A stretch of DNA of 64,000 nucleotides from Spirochaeta thermophila DSM 6192 (GCF_000147075.1 NC_014484.1:1877501-1941500); one strand, 5' to 3'; shown: positions 33,104-41,929, numbered from the stretch's first letter. The notes: generated from the sequence alone by a model not told the origin. Translations and numbers: made by a program.

Positions 33104-33568
33104 CTACCCCGACTCCTCAAGGAGCCTCGTGAGGACCCGGTCGAAGACCGCGGCAAAGGCCCGCAGCTCGCGGTGCGAGAAACGACTGCGGGTCTTCACC
33201 AGCCCCAGCTCCCTCAGCTGCTTCATGGCGTGGCGCACGGAGAGGCGCTCCCGGACGTTTTCCCGGGTGAACTCCGTACCCCTGTCGTTTATCACCGGCA
33301 CCCCCCGCTCCACGAGCTCGGCGGCGAGGGGGATATCCCGGGTGACGACCAGGTGCCAGGGTTTCGCATGGGTGAGGATGTACGCATCGGCCGCGCCGGG
33401 CGCCGGGGGGAGTTTCACCGGCTTGATCCACGGGCCTTGCGGGAGCCGCAGCCTTCCCTGATGCACCACGTAGACGGGAACCTCACGCCGCGCTGCAGCC
33501 CTGAAGATCACCTCCCTCACCTTCACGGGACACGAGTCGCCGTCGAGGTAGATGCGAACCCGCGCCAT
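33104..33568 (-). CDS. YaiI/YqxD-family UPF0178 protein
   Basis: A 154-residue conserved protein of the UPF0178 (DUF188) family, function not established. It is often grouped with PIN-like folds because of conserved acidic residues. Visible family motifs are IYLDGDSCPVK at the N-terminus, YILTHAKPWHLVVTRDIPLAAELVERGVPVINDRG in the centre, and FSHRELRAFAAVFDRVL at the C-terminus. The gene is intact. Its last 87 bases are duplicated at 32151-32237 on the other side of the toxin-antitoxin genes. Its start directly abuts the manA stop codon, so it is transcribed with manA. Confidence 0.85.
   Translation of the reverse strand: MARVRIYLDGDSCPVKVREVIFRAAARREVPVYVVHQGRLRLPQGPWIKPVKLPPAPGAADAYILTHAKPWHLVVTRDIPLAAELVERGVPVINDRGTEFTRENVRERLSVRHAMKQLRELGLVKTRSRFSHRELRAFAAVFDRVLTRLLEESG
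33112..33198. repeat. Right copy of the 87-bp direct repeat (inside the yaiI 3' end)
   Basis: Bases 33112-33198 repeat 32151-32237 in direct orientation with one visible mismatch. The copies are 961 bases apart and the MNT-HEPN pair fills the interval. This copy is the genuine 3' end of intact yaiI. Confidence 0.9.
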
Positions 33569-34783
33569 CTACGCCACCGGCAACGAGGCCCGGTAGAGGC
33601 GGCCCTCGACACTCACCTCGTAGCGGCCCACCACGGCCGCCACTACCACCGACTGTCCCCTGGAGAGCTCGAGGGTTCCGCCTTCCCAGGAGAAGATCGC
33701 ATGGTCCCCAAGGAGCACGAGGATCTCCATGGAACCCACCTGCACCTCAACCGGGTCGTCCGCCTCGATACAGGAGAGGGCGAACTCCCCGGTGGGCAGG
33801 TCGTACGCCCATAGACCGGGTGCGACCTCCCGGGGGGAGAGCACCTCCACCCCATCCTTCCCTCGAAAGGTGAGTATGCGGAGGAGCTCCGGCACGTCCA
33901 CGTGCTTAGGAGTACATCCGCCCCTCAGGACGTTGTCCGAGTTGGCCATGAGTTCCACCCCCACGCCCTCGAGATAGGCGTGGAGTTCCCCTGCGGGGAG
34001 GAACATGGCCTCACCCGGCGCGAGCTTGACCAGGTTGAGGTAGAGGGGGGCGAGGACACCGATGTCCCCGGGATAGAGGTCGGCGAGCCGGAGGAGCCAC
34101 TGGTATTCGGGCTCCGGATGATCCCGGAAGGCCACCGAGGCCGTGGTCACCACCTCTCGTTTCACCTGAGGCTCCAGGGTCATGAGGGTGCGGAAGAAGC
34201 GGGAGAGGCCCGAGGGAGTGGGGTCTATCCGGAGGTCCCTCACCGCCTGCTCGAGGGGCTCGAAGGCGGGATGGGTGAACCTGCGTGCGATCTCCCCGGG
34301 CGAGCGGAAGCCCCGCAGGGCCCAGAAGGGCGTCACCGCACAGATCACCTCCGGTTTGTGGTTGGGATCCCTGTAGTTGCGATGAGGTGCATCGAGTGGG
34401 ATGCCCTCCCGGTTCTCCCGTTCGAAGCCCTCTCGTGCCTGCTCCTTGTTCGGATGGGCCTGGATGGAGAGCGGCTGAGCCACGCCCAAGACCTTGAAGA
34501 GAAAGGGGAGGACGTTGCCGTAGCGCGGGGCCGCAGCGCCGAGCCAGGAGACGGGATCCCGTTCGATGAGGTCTCCGAGCGGTACGCGTTCCCCGTCCGA
34601 GAGGCGGACATAGGAGGGGGCTTTCGGATGGGCGCCCATCCACAGCTCGGCCATGGGCGTGCCCTCGGGGTTGGGGATGCCGAGAAAGGTGGTGAAGGCG
34701 GTGGGAGACCCCCACGCATAGTGCTGGATGCTGTTCTCGAGCAGATGGATACCGGGCTGCACGGGCGTTCTTCCTCCCTTCAT
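33569..34783 (-). CDS. manA: Mannose-6-phosphate isomerase, class I
   Basis: Interconverts mannose-6-phosphate and fructose-6-phosphate, linking mannose released by the GH130 enzymes to glycolysis and GDP-mannose. This is the 404-residue type I Zn enzyme. N-terminal sequence IQHYAWGSPTAF, zinc ligands in LSIQAHPNKEQA (Gln, His) and HKPEVICA (Glu), and the last His with the catalytic arm in PAGELHAYLEGVGVELMANSDNVLRGGCTPKHVD are all present. I start at ATG 34783, preceded by GGAAG. An upstream in-frame ATG at 34801 lies only four bases after the -10 box and would fall partly before the transcript start. Confidence 0.92.
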   Translation of the reverse strand: MKGGRTPVQPGIHLLENSIQHYAWGSPTAFTTFLGIPNPEGTPMAELWMGAHPKAPSYVRLSDGERVPLGDLIERDPVSWLGAAAPRYGNVLPFLFKVLGVAQPLSIQAHPNKEQAREGFERENREGIPLDAPHRNYRDPNHKPEVICAVTPFWALRGFRSPGEIARRFTHPAFEPLEQAVRDLRIDPTPSGLSRFFRTLMTLEPQVKREVVTTASVAFRDHPEPEYQWLLRLADLYPGDIGVLAPLYLNLVKLAPGEAMFLPAGELHAYLEGVGVELMANSDNVLRGGCTPKHVDVPELLRILTFRGKDGVEVLSPREVAPGLWAYDLPTGEFALSCIEADDPVEVQVGSMEILVLLGDHAIFSWEGGTLELSRGQSVVVAAVVGRYEVSVEGRLYRASLPVA

Positions 34784-34805
34784 CGTGCTTCCGTGTGTCA
34801 TACCC

Positions 34806-34834
34806 AGTGTACGGCAAAAATTCCGATATGACAA
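34806..34834 (-). promoter_or_regulatory. manA promoter (TTGTCA-17-TACACT)
   Basis: On the minus strand TTGTCA (34834-34829), a 17-base spacer, TACACT (34811-34806). The predicted start is near 34799, leaving a leader of about 15 bases before the preferred ATG at 34783. Confidence 0.55.
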
Positions 34835-34902
34835 GGAGTAGCGATGTGGAGAAACGAGCGGGAGGCAGCAGCCGGGCGTTTCCCGACGCTGATGCACACT
34901 CC

Positions 34903-34931
34903 TTGAACAAACCGATCCATACGGATACACT
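34903..34931 (+). promoter_or_regulatory. Promoter of the PPi-phosphofructokinase gene (TTGAAC-17-TACACT)
   Basis: TTGAAC at 34903-34908, a 17-base spacer, TACACT at 34926-34931. A leader of about 32 bases carries AAAGGAGAGGAGCTC before the ATG. It is divergent from the manA promoter. Confidence 0.6.
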
Positions 34932-34970
34932 TTCCCCGTCGCAACCATATCATCCAAAGGAGAGGAGCTC

Positions 34971-36635
34971 ATGACACGGATATCCCCGCTTCAGAAGGCC
35001 AGATATGGATACGTCCCCAAGCTGCCTCCCGTGCTTCAGGACGAGATCGCCAGGATCCAGGCGGAACTGGGACAGCCCACCGAGGCGGTGGCCGACAGGG
35101 AAGACCTCAAGCGTCTGTTTGCGAACACCTATGGGAAGCCCATCGCCACCCTCACCAGGGGATCCAACCCCGAGGCGGGGAGGAGGCGGACCGTGGGGGT
35201 GATCCTCTCGGGCGGGCCTGCACCCGGCGGCCATAACGTGATCTGCGGCCTCTTCGACGCCCTCAAGAAGGCGAACAGGGAGTCCACGCTCATCGGCTTC
35301 AAGGGAGGGCCTTCCGGCATCCTCGACGACGAGTGGATAGAGTTCACCGACTCGCTCATCAACCAGTACCGGAACACCGGAGGGTTCGACATCATCGGCT
35401 CGGGACGAACCAAGATCGAGACGCCCGAGCAGTTCGCAAAGGCTCTCGAGAACGCGAAGAAACACGGGCTGGACGCCCTGGTCATCATAGGAGGCGACGA
35501 CTCCAACACGAACGCCGCCTTGCTCGCCGAGTACTTCGTACAACAGGGGGCGCCCATACAGGTGATCGGAATCCCCAAGACCATCGACGGGGACTTGAAG
35601 AACGAGTACATCGAGGCGTCCTTCGGATTCGATACCGCCACCAAGGTCTACGCAGAGCTCATCGGCAACATCGCCCGGGATGCGATCTCCTCCCGAAAGT
35701 ACTGGCACTTCATCCGGCTCATGGGCCGTTCGGCCTCACACATCGCCCTGGAGTGCGCCCTCCAGACCCACCCGAACGTGTGCATCGTCTCGGAGGAGGT
35801 GCGCGAGAAGAACATGACCCTCTCCCAGATCGTGGATCAGATCGTGGATGCCGTGGTGAAACGGGCCGCAAAGGGGGAGAACTTCGGGGTGGTGCTCGTG
35901 CCCGAGGGGCTCATCGAGTTCATACCGGAGGTGGGGGCGCTCATCGACGAGCTCAACACCCTGCTCGCGAAGGAGGCGGAGGTCTTCAACAGGATCGATG
36001 ATCCGAGGGAACGGATCTCGTGGGTGAAGGGGAAGCTCTCGGGCAACAACCAGCACGTGTTCTCCTCACTCCCCGAGACGATCCAGGCACAGCTCCTCAT
36101 GGACAGGGATCCGCACGGTAACGTCCAGGTCTCGCGGATCGAGACCGAGAAACTGCTCATCGAGATGGTCTCCTCCCGGCTCAAGGCGCTCAAAGAGGAA
36201 GGGGCCTACAAGGGTAAGTTCAGCGCTCTCAACCACTTCTTCGGCTACGAGGCGAGGTGCGCCTTCCCGAGCAACTTCGACGCCGACTACTGCTACGCCC
36301 TCGGGTTCACGGCCTTCGTGTTGATCGCGAACGGGCTCACGGGCTACATCGCGGCGATCAAGAACCTCGCCCGACCTGCGGTGGAGTGGAAGCCCATGGG
36401 GATCCCCCTCACGATGATGATGAACATGGAGAAGCGGCACGGGAAGATGAAGCCGGTGATCAGGAAGGCCCTCGTGGATCTCGAGGGTGCACCGTTCAAG
36501 CGGTTCGCAACACAGCGGGATGCGTGGGCGACCGAGAGCGCCTATGTCTTCCCGGGCGCGATCCAGTACTACGGGCCGGACGATGTGTGCAACCAGCCGA
36601 CCATGACGCTGAAGCTCGAACAAGGGCTGGAATAG
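34971..36635 (+). CDS. pfp: Pyrophosphate-dependent phosphofructokinase (long, plant-beta-like type)
   Basis: Phosphorylates fructose-6-phosphate with PPi, reversibly, so it serves glycolysis and gluconeogenesis. The 554 residues match the long PPi-PFK clade found in spirochaetes and plants. [16 protein letters not shown] forms the phosphate loop. [16 protein letters not shown] has the GGDD that marks PPi rather than ATP use. PKTIDGDL carries the catalytic Asp and the Lys/Thr/Asp site, and [14 protein letters not shown] contacts the sugar phosphate. A strong Shine-Dalgarno sequence precedes the ATG, and it is followed by its own terminator. Confidence 0.95.
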
Positions 36636-36661
36636 GCGACGATCAATGCCTCTTTCATGGC

Positions 36662-36694
36662 AAAGGCGCCCGGGACCTTCCGGGCGCCTTTCTT
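36662..36694 (+). terminator. Terminator of the PPi-phosphofructokinase gene
   Basis: A 12-bp stem, AAAGGCGCCCGG / CCGGGCGCCTTT, with a 6-base loop is followed by CTTC, 26 bases after the stop codon. Confidence 0.75.
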
Positions 36695-36787
36695 CATGAG
36701 GGACGGAGTGGAGGAGTGAAGGCGGATCGCGAGGGGAGAACGGGATACGGGAGGTGCGCAGGGGGTCGGATGGGGCGGGAGGCGGGG

Positions 36788-37741
36788 TCAGTCCGCGAGC
36801 TCGAGGATGAGTGCCCTGGGGTCGGGAAGGGAGGCGGGGACGAGGGTGCGGGCGCTCTCGGAGGCGCACCGAGCCGCGAAGGAGGCGGCCTCCTGGAGGG
36901 GCTTGCCCCGATGGAGGGCGAGGGCGAGGCCCGCCGTGAAGGCGTCGCCGCACCCTATGGTGTTGACCGCCGGAACCCGGGGCACCGGGACGTGGTCCAC
37001 TCCGTCCGGGCCGGCGAGGATGAGGGGCTCCGGGCCACAGGTGATGGCGAAGGCGGTGTGGTAGGCGCGTGCGAGGCGCAGGGCCTCGGCGGCGGCCTGG
37101 TCCCTGGATGCGGCCGCTCCCCGGAGGAAGGTGGAGGAGAACTCCTCCAGGTTGGGGGTCACGACCAGGGGACGGTGGGGAAGCACGGCCTCGAGCTCGG
37201 GGCCGCGTATGTCCACGATGAGGCGGACGCCTGTACGGGAGGCGGCCTGCGCCATGCGGGCGTAGAGGTCTGCGGGGTAACCGGGGGCCGGTTTGCCGGT
37301 GAGGATGAGGGTGTGGGCGCCGGAGAGGAGCTGGAAGAAGGCCTCAGTGAGGCGGGAGGATGCCTGTTCGGGGACGCGGGGCGACTCCTCGACGAGTTCG
37401 GTGACCGCTCCGTCGGCCTCGATCACGGTGGTGCAGGTACGGATCTCCACCGGAAGGGAGACGGCGTGCACGTGGATGCCCTCCCGGTGGGCGTGGTGGA
37501 GATAGAGGGGGGCCTGGAGTCCGCCGAGGTGGGTGAGGTGTACGGCGCGTTGTCCGAGCTGGCTCAGGGTGCGACAGACGTTGTGGCCTTTGCCGGCCAC
37601 GCAGAGGGATGACTCCCGGGCGCGATTGACCGCCCCTCTGCGCACCGCATCGAACCGGAGGGTACGCTGGAAGGTGGGACTGGGGCAGACTACCAGGAAG
37701 TAGGGGGGAAGGGGGGGCGGAGGAACGGGGATATCGGGCAT
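36788..37741 (-). CDS. PfkB-family sugar kinase (1-phosphofructokinase/tagatose-6-P kinase-like)
   Basis: A 317-residue ribokinase-fold kinase. The N-terminal signature region is VAGKGHNVCRTLSQLG, which resembles the 'GGKGINVAR' of FruK/LacC enzymes that phosphorylate fructose-1-phosphate or tagatose-6-phosphate. The C-terminal PfkB signature is VNTIGCGDAFTAGLALAL, with the catalytic Asp in G-C-G-D. The substrate is not certain. The N-terminus is Pro-rich (PDIPVPPPPLPP). The start at 37741 has GGAGGCCGC upstream; the longer frame to 38149 is an overprint on the dehydrogenase gene. It lies eight bases after the Fe-ADH gene. Confidence 0.82.
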   Translation of the reverse strand: MPDIPVPPPPLPPYFLVVCPSPTFQRTLRFDAVRRGAVNRARESSLCVAGKGHNVCRTLSQLGQRAVHLTHLGGLQAPLYLHHAHREGIHVHAVSLPVEIRTCTTVIEADGAVTELVEESPRVPEQASSRLTEAFFQLLSGAHTLILTGKPAPGYPADLYARMAQAASRTGVRLIVDIRGPELEAVLPHRPLVVTPNLEEFSSTFLRGAAASRDQAAAEALRLARAYHTAFAITCGPEPLILAGPDGVDHVPVPRVPAVNTIGCGDAFTAGLALALHRGKPLQEAASFAARCASESARTLVPASLPDPRALILELAD

Positions 37742-37749
37742 GCGGCCTC

Positions 37750-38922
37750 CTAGATGCGTGAGATGATGATGGAAGCGATCTCCTCTCGAGGTATGGTGCA
37801 GGGGTGGGCCTTGTGGGAAGCGGAGGCGGCGAGGGCGCGCGCATCCTCGGGTGTGATGCCGCATCCCGAGAGGGAGGGGATGCCCGCCTGTTCGCGGAGG
37901 GCATAGAGGGTGGCGGGGAGGAGGGAGGGGGGACTGGTACCGGTGGGACGCCGACCCGAGAGGGCCTCGCCCGCGAGGGCGCACCGGGTGAGGAGGGAGG
38001 AGTACCCCTCCCGCTCCAGGACCCGCACCGTGGCCTCCATTACCTCGGGCAGGAGGTTGGCACACAGGAGGCCGTGCGATACGGGGAACCGAGCCCCCAG
38101 AGGTGAGGCGAGCCCATGCACCAACCCCAGGCCTGCGCTCGTGAGGCACACGCCGGAGAAATAGGCGGCATAGGCCATCTCGAGCCTCGCATCCACCTTC
38201 CGCCCGCCCTCACGCACCACCACGAGGAAGGAACGACCTGCGAGCACGAGCCCCTGGAGGGCGAGGGCGTCGCTTGCAGGGTTGGCCTCGGTGGAGAGGA
38301 AGGCTTCGACGAGCTGCGAGATGGCGTCCATACCCGCCGCTGCGGTGATGGAAGGGGGACAGGAGAGATGGAGGAGCGGATCGAGAAAGGCGGCATCGGG
38401 AACATAGCCGGGATGGCGGAGGGAGCGTTTGTAGCCCGAGGGGCCCACCTCGGAGAGCACGGCGTTCGAGGTGGCTTCACTCCCCGTACCCGCCGTGGTG
38501 GGCACGGCCACGAGCGGGAGTCGCTCCCCTGTGGGGGACTTCGTCCCCACTCCTTCGAGGTAGTCCTTCACGCTCCCCTCGAGGAAGAGGCCTGCGCTCA
38601 CCGCCTTTCCGGTGTCGAGCACGCTCCCTCCGCCCACCGCCACCACCACCTCGGCCCCCATCTCGCGGGCCCTTCGCACCCCCTCGTCCACCACCTGGGG
38701 CGAGGGCTCGCCGTGTATCGGGTATCGTTCCCACTCCACCCCGTTGCGCTCGATCTCCCTGAGCGCCTCCTGTACAGGCTCGAGACCGTCGAAGGAGGAC
38801 ATGCCGGTACAGAGGAAGACCTTCCTCCACCCCCGCTCCGCCACGAGCCGGGGGAACAGGTCGAACACCCCTTCCCCTGCATAGAGCTCCGGTGTCCGGG
38901 CCACAGTGGGACGAACCGCCAT
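37750..38922 (-). CDS. Iron-containing alcohol dehydrogenase family protein
   Basis: A 390-residue group III alcohol dehydrogenase. The NAD(P)-binding region has VVVAVGGGSVLDTGKAVSA and PTTAGTGSEATSNAVLS. Metal ligands are the Asp in AAGMDAISQLVEAF with His residues in GLGLVHGLASPLGARFPVSHG, and the last His may be the H of that segment. Members oxidise or reduce alcohols, lactaldehyde, 1,3-propanediol or sugar aldehydes; the substrate is not readable. The stop of yhbY's upstream neighbour abuts its start with no gap. The downstream partner is the PfkB kinase, so a shared sugar-derived substrate is possible. Confidence 0.87.
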   Translation of the reverse strand: MAVRPTVARTPELYAGEGVFDLFPRLVAERGWRKVFLCTGMSSFDGLEPVQEALREIERNGVEWERYPIHGEPSPQVVDEGVRRAREMGAEVVVAVGGGSVLDTGKAVSAGLFLEGSVKDYLEGVGTKSPTGERLPLVAVPTTAGTGSEATSNAVLSEVGPSGYKRSLRHPGYVPDAAFLDPLLHLSCPPSITAAAGMDAISQLVEAFLSTEANPASDALALQGLVLAGRSFLVVVREGGRKVDARLEMAYAAYFSGVCLTSAGLGLVHGLASPLGARFPVSHGLLCANLLPEVMEATVRVLEREGYSSLLTRCALAGEALSGRRPTGTSPPSLLPATLYALREQAGIPSLSGCGITPEDARALAASASHKAHPCTIPREEIASIIISRI

Positions 38923-39234
38923 TCACCCCTCCTCGCGGTACGGGATGATCACCCTCCGCCTCTCGGGATCGCTCGCCTCCCGGTAAAACACGGCCACGTG
39001 TCCGATCACGGCTACGAGGAGGGCCCCCAGTCTCTCCGCGAGCTCGCGGGCGAGGTCTTCCCGTTCATCCTTCCAGGCCACGAACCGCACCTTCACGAGT
39101 TCGTTCCTCTCGAGGGCATCGTGGAGGGCCCGGAACACACCTTCGGCCAAGCCCGCCTTTCCCACATAGACCGCCGGTTCCAGATCGTGCGCCATCCGTA
39201 TGAGGGCGCTCCTCTGATAGCCTCTGAGTTCCAT
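38923..39234 (-). CDS. yhbY: YhbY-family (CRM domain) RNA-binding protein
   Basis: A 103-residue CRM-domain protein associated with pre-50S ribosome maturation. The fold begins LRGYQRSALIRMAHDLEPAVYVGKAGLAEGVFRALHDALERNELVKVRF, including the GxxG-like loop VGKAG and the ELVKV strand. It ends in the 'ERLGALLVAVIGHVAVFYRE' region. Three tandem starts, GTG-ATG-ATG, lie at 39240, 39237 and 39234. There is no Shine-Dalgarno sequence, and TATAAA (39246-39241) ends six bases before the third, so I choose 39234 and suspect a leaderless message; no good -35 was found. The stop directly abuts the dehydrogenase start. Confidence 0.85.
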   Translation of the reverse strand: MELRGYQRSALIRMAHDLEPAVYVGKAGLAEGVFRALHDALERNELVKVRFVAWKDEREDLARELAERLGALLVAVIGHVAVFYREASDPERRRVIIPYREEG

Positions 39235-39286
39235 CATCACTTTATACTATGCAAATCGTGAGCCTTCCGCAAGGATGGGCATATCC

Positions 39287-39715
39287 TCAGGGCTCCGCCT
39301 TCCGGCGTGCGAGTCCGAAGATGAGGAGCAGTCCCGCGGCGGCCGCTGCGAGCACCCATCCGGGCCTGAGTGCGAGATCGTGGCGCACCACCTCGAAGAG
39401 GACGCCGCCTGCCAGGAGGAGCCCCAGCACGCCCGTGACCACGGAGACGAGACGCGCCCCGGCATCGGCGAGCCGCAGGAGGAGGACGATCCAGCAGAGG
39501 GCGAAGAGCACGTAGAAGGCATAGCGGAGCACGGTGAGCACAGAGGTGCCACCCTTGAGCAGCTCCTGGATACTCCCCATTCCGCCGGCCATCTCCCCTA
39601 AGGTGACGGCAGAGAACGAAATCCCCAAGGCGCTCACCCAGGGGAGGAAGAGCGAGATCATGAGGATCACCGCGAGCACGGCATCGAACCGTCGGAGAAA
39701 GATTCGAAGGTTCAT
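39287..39715 (-). CDS. Unknown four-helix membrane protein
   Basis: A 142-residue hydrophobic protein, not recognised. Four membrane segments are visible: DAVLAVILMISLFLPWVSALG, SVLTVLRYAFYVLFALCWIVLLL, LVSVVTGVLGLLLAGGVLFEVV, and WVLAAAAAGLLLIFGLA. A short loop contains a Gly-rich GEMAGGMGSIQELLKGG. It ends in positively charged residues (RRKAEP). I start it at ATG 39715 with GGAGGTACGT upstream; the frame extends to 39760 without a better start. It is 52 bases upstream of yhbY on the same strand. Confidence 0.65.
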   Translation of the reverse strand: MNLRIFLRRFDAVLAVILMISLFLPWVSALGISFSAVTLGEMAGGMGSIQELLKGGTSVLTVLRYAFYVLFALCWIVLLLRLADAGARLVSVVTGVLGLLLAGGVLFEVVRHDLALRPGWVLAAAAAGLLLIFGLARRKAEP

Positions 39716-39843
39716 ACGTACCTCCATGGGATGGCTCCACGAGGACCTCCCCCGTGACACGAGAAAGCATAGTACAGGCGGTGACCGGAATCAATCAGGA
39801 GATCCGCGTGGGGAATCGACGACACCCTCCTCACCCGAAGAGT

Positions 39844-41556
39844 TCACTCCTGCCGTTCCATCTTCCCCATCCGTCTCCGGGCGCGTTCCAGGAGGCGGGC
39901 GAGGTCTCGTTCGATGAGGGGATAGGCGCCCGGCGACGACGCGAGGAGGTGCTGCAGGTGGGACACGGCGCGGCTGAACTCGCACCGGTACTTCTTGAAG
40001 GCGAACTTGGAGAGGAGCCACACCACGCGTTTGGAGAGGAGCCGGACCTCCTTCCTGTGGGAGAGTCGGGGGAGGATGGAGAGGGCCACGTAGAATTCCT
40101 CCTCCTTGTCGGTACACGCCGCGAGGGAGAGGTCGGCCCTCATGCTCTCGAGTTCCTCGAGGCTGCACCGTTCGAGACCCGGAGGGGCTCCCTGGGGGAG
40201 GTAGCCGGCTATGGTCTTCACCGGAGGGAGAGAGGGGGAGAGGTGGAGGAGGTCGCCTTCCAGTCGGAAGAGGCGGGAAAGGAGGGCGGGTCGGAAACCC
40301 CTCGAGAGGAGGGCCTCGACCTCCTTCACCGCAAGGACGTGTCTGAGGGATCGTCGCAGCTCCGGCGAGGCGGGTTTCCCCCTGGTGAGGATGCACACAT
40401 ACTCCACGGTGCCGGTCTTTCTGTGGATGCTCTGCCGTCCCCCGCGGTAGGCGGTGTGGTTCGCCACCTCCACCTCCACCGAGCCGTGGAGCGAGAGGAT
40501 GTCGACGAGGCGTTCACAGGGGATGATCCCGTCGGTGTTGTAGCTCACCAGCAGCACAGGGGCCCGCACCTGCACGACGAGGGCCTCCATGGCCTCCTCG
40601 GCGTACCTGCGGGAACAGAAGGGAGACCAGGTGCGCTTCCAGTCAGACCTGATCCCCGCCTTGTGGACGAGCTTCCCTTCCCGGTCGCGTTCCTCGCTCA
40701 CCGGAGGTCTGTCCCATAGGGCGATGGTGTTGAGCATGAAGTAGTTGCTGCCGTATTGGTGGATGGTGTACGGCGGGTCGAGGTAGCAGAGATCGGCTTC
40801 TATTCGCGAGACGAGGGAGAAGGCGTCCTCGCAGAAGGTACGGGCGGACGGTCCGTGCTCGAGGAGCACCGGATGGGGAATCCTGATGGGGGCGAGGATA
40901 CGGGTGAGGGCATCGCGGCCATGGCCTCCGAAGCCCCGGTGGAAGGCCTTGAAGAGCCCCGAGGTGTTGGCGTGCTTGGCCGCACCGTAGAGCAGGAGGG
41001 CCACGAGGAGGGCCTTTTCCTTTCCCGCCGGGTCGGGGAGGTCCCAGCCGGGATACCACTCCTCGATGGTCTCGCGCACCACATCGATGAATCGGGCGTT
41101 GTACGGTGTGTAGAAGAGTCGCTCGGAAGAGGGATCGGCGTCTTCGAGGCTGCGTGGGGCGTAGTACCGGCTGATGTAGGGCGCTCGCGGGTATCCGGCG
41201 GCGCCTCGACGGTTGAGGACCGAGAGGACTTCCTCGATGCCGCCCAGATGCCGGTACAGAAGGGGAAGATCGGAGGCGTCGATCTCAAGGTAGGCCTTGT
41301 TCACGAGGGAGGCGTAGAACTCCCAGTCGCCTGCAGTCACCTCGAAGCCCAGAGTACGAGCGAGACGGCTCACCACGCCCGTGCCGGCAAAGGGGTCGAG
41401 GAAGGTGCGGGCTCCGGTACGGGCTCTCACCTTGTGGAAGATCCGGGCGAGGAAGGGGAGGAGGGGGCGTTTGTTGCCTATGTAGGCGATGAGCTGACGG
41501 TTAAGGTAGGGGTGGGAACGTATCCCCGTACGGAAGGTAGATGGCGAGGTTCTCAT
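39844..41556 (-). CDS. D12-class adenine-specific DNA methyltransferase with C-terminal extension
   Basis: A 570-residue N6-adenine methyltransferase of the Dam/D12 class. The N-terminal motif is IAYIGNKRPLLPFL (Dam-like 'GGK' variant), the SAM motif I is FLDPFAGTGVVSRLA, and the catalytic motif IV is LCYLDPPYTIHQYG (DPPY). The methyltransferase core covers about residues 20-385. The remaining ~185 residues are a helical, Arg/Leu-rich extension that I do not recognise; target recognition or an added activity is possible. No restriction gene is adjacent, so it may be solitary. No in-frame start exists after 41556 before motif I, so its first 56 bases overlap the queD end. Confidence 0.82.
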   Translation of the reverse strand: MRTSPSTFRTGIRSHPYLNRQLIAYIGNKRPLLPFLARIFHKVRARTGARTFLDPFAGTGVVSRLARTLGFEVTAGDWEFYASLVNKAYLEIDASDLPLLYRHLGGIEEVLSVLNRRGAAGYPRAPYISRYYAPRSLEDADPSSERLFYTPYNARFIDVVRETIEEWYPGWDLPDPAGKEKALLVALLLYGAAKHANTSGLFKAFHRGFGGHGRDALTRILAPIRIPHPVLLEHGPSARTFCEDAFSLVSRIEADLCYLDPPYTIHQYGSNYFMLNTIALWDRPPVSEERDREGKLVHKAGIRSDWKRTWSPFCSRRYAEEAMEALVVQVRAPVLLVSYNTDGIIPCERLVDILSLHGSVEVEVANHTAYRGGRQSIHRKTGTVEYVCILTRGKPASPELRRSLRHVLAVKEVEALLSRGFRPALLSRLFRLEGDLLHLSPSLPPVKTIAGYLPQGAPPGLERCSLEELESMRADLSLAACTDKEEEFYVALSILPRLSHRKEVRLLSKRVVWLLSKFAFKKYRCEFSRAVSHLQHLLASSPGAYPLIERDLARLLERARRRMGKMERQE

Positions 41557-41929
41557 CGGTCTCGAACACCTCTACCTTCCATATCGGTGTCCCGGGGAGT
41601 TTCTTCACCATCTCCTCGTACACATAGGTGGCGATCCGCTCGGCGCTCGGGTTCTCCTGGAAGAAGGGGTGGTCGTTGAGGTTCGTATGGTCGAGCCGTG
41701 CGAGGACCTCCCTGAGGGCCTTCTTGAGGATCCCGAAGTCGAGGACCATACCCCCTTCGTCGAGCTTCCTCCCTGCGGCGTAGGCTCGGACGCGGTAGTT
41801 GTGGCCGTGGAGGGTTTCGCACTTCCCGTGGTAGGAAGAGAGGTAGTGGGCCGCAGCAAAGGTGCCTTCCGCCCTCACCACATACACGGCCTTGTCTGCG
41901 CGCTCGTCTCCCTGATAGGATGGGGCCAT
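41501..41929 (-). CDS. queD: 6-carboxy-5,6,7,8-tetrahydropterin synthase (QueD/PTPS family)
   Basis: Converts dihydroneopterin triphosphate to 6-carboxytetrahydropterin for queuosine or related 7-deazapurines. This 142-residue T-fold protein has zinc ligands His in GTFAAAHYL and the two in LHGHNYRV. The catalytic Cys lies in YHGKCETLHGHNY, and the catalytic Asp-His pair in ARLDHTNLND. No other queuosine genes are in the window. The ATG at 41929 shares the tetranucleotide CATG with the divergent murE start. TAGAAC ends seven bases before it, so it is probably leaderless. The frame is open to a TTG at 41965, which coincides with the predicted -35 box. Confidence 0.88.
   Translation of the reverse strand: MAPSYQGDERADKAVYVVRAEGTFAAAHYLSSYHGKCETLHGHNYRVRAYAAGRKLDEGGMVLDFGILKKALREVLARLDHTNLNDHPFFQENPSAERIATYVYEEMVKKLPGTPIWKVEVFETDENLAIYLPYGDTFPPLP
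41892..41921 (+). promoter_or_regulatory. murE promoter (TTGTCT-18-TAGGAT), leaderless, located inside queD
   Basis: TTGTCT at 41892-41897, an 18-base spacer, TAGGAT at 41916-41921, then GGGGCC and the murE ATG at 41928. The whole promoter lies within the first codons of the opposing queD gene. Confidence 0.5.

Noticed and set aside
34784-34970. Small RNA or riboswitch in the manA-pfp gap (the longest gap, 187 bases)
   Set aside because: Two divergent sigma70-like promoters and short leaders account for it; I see no conserved aptamer or independent terminator.
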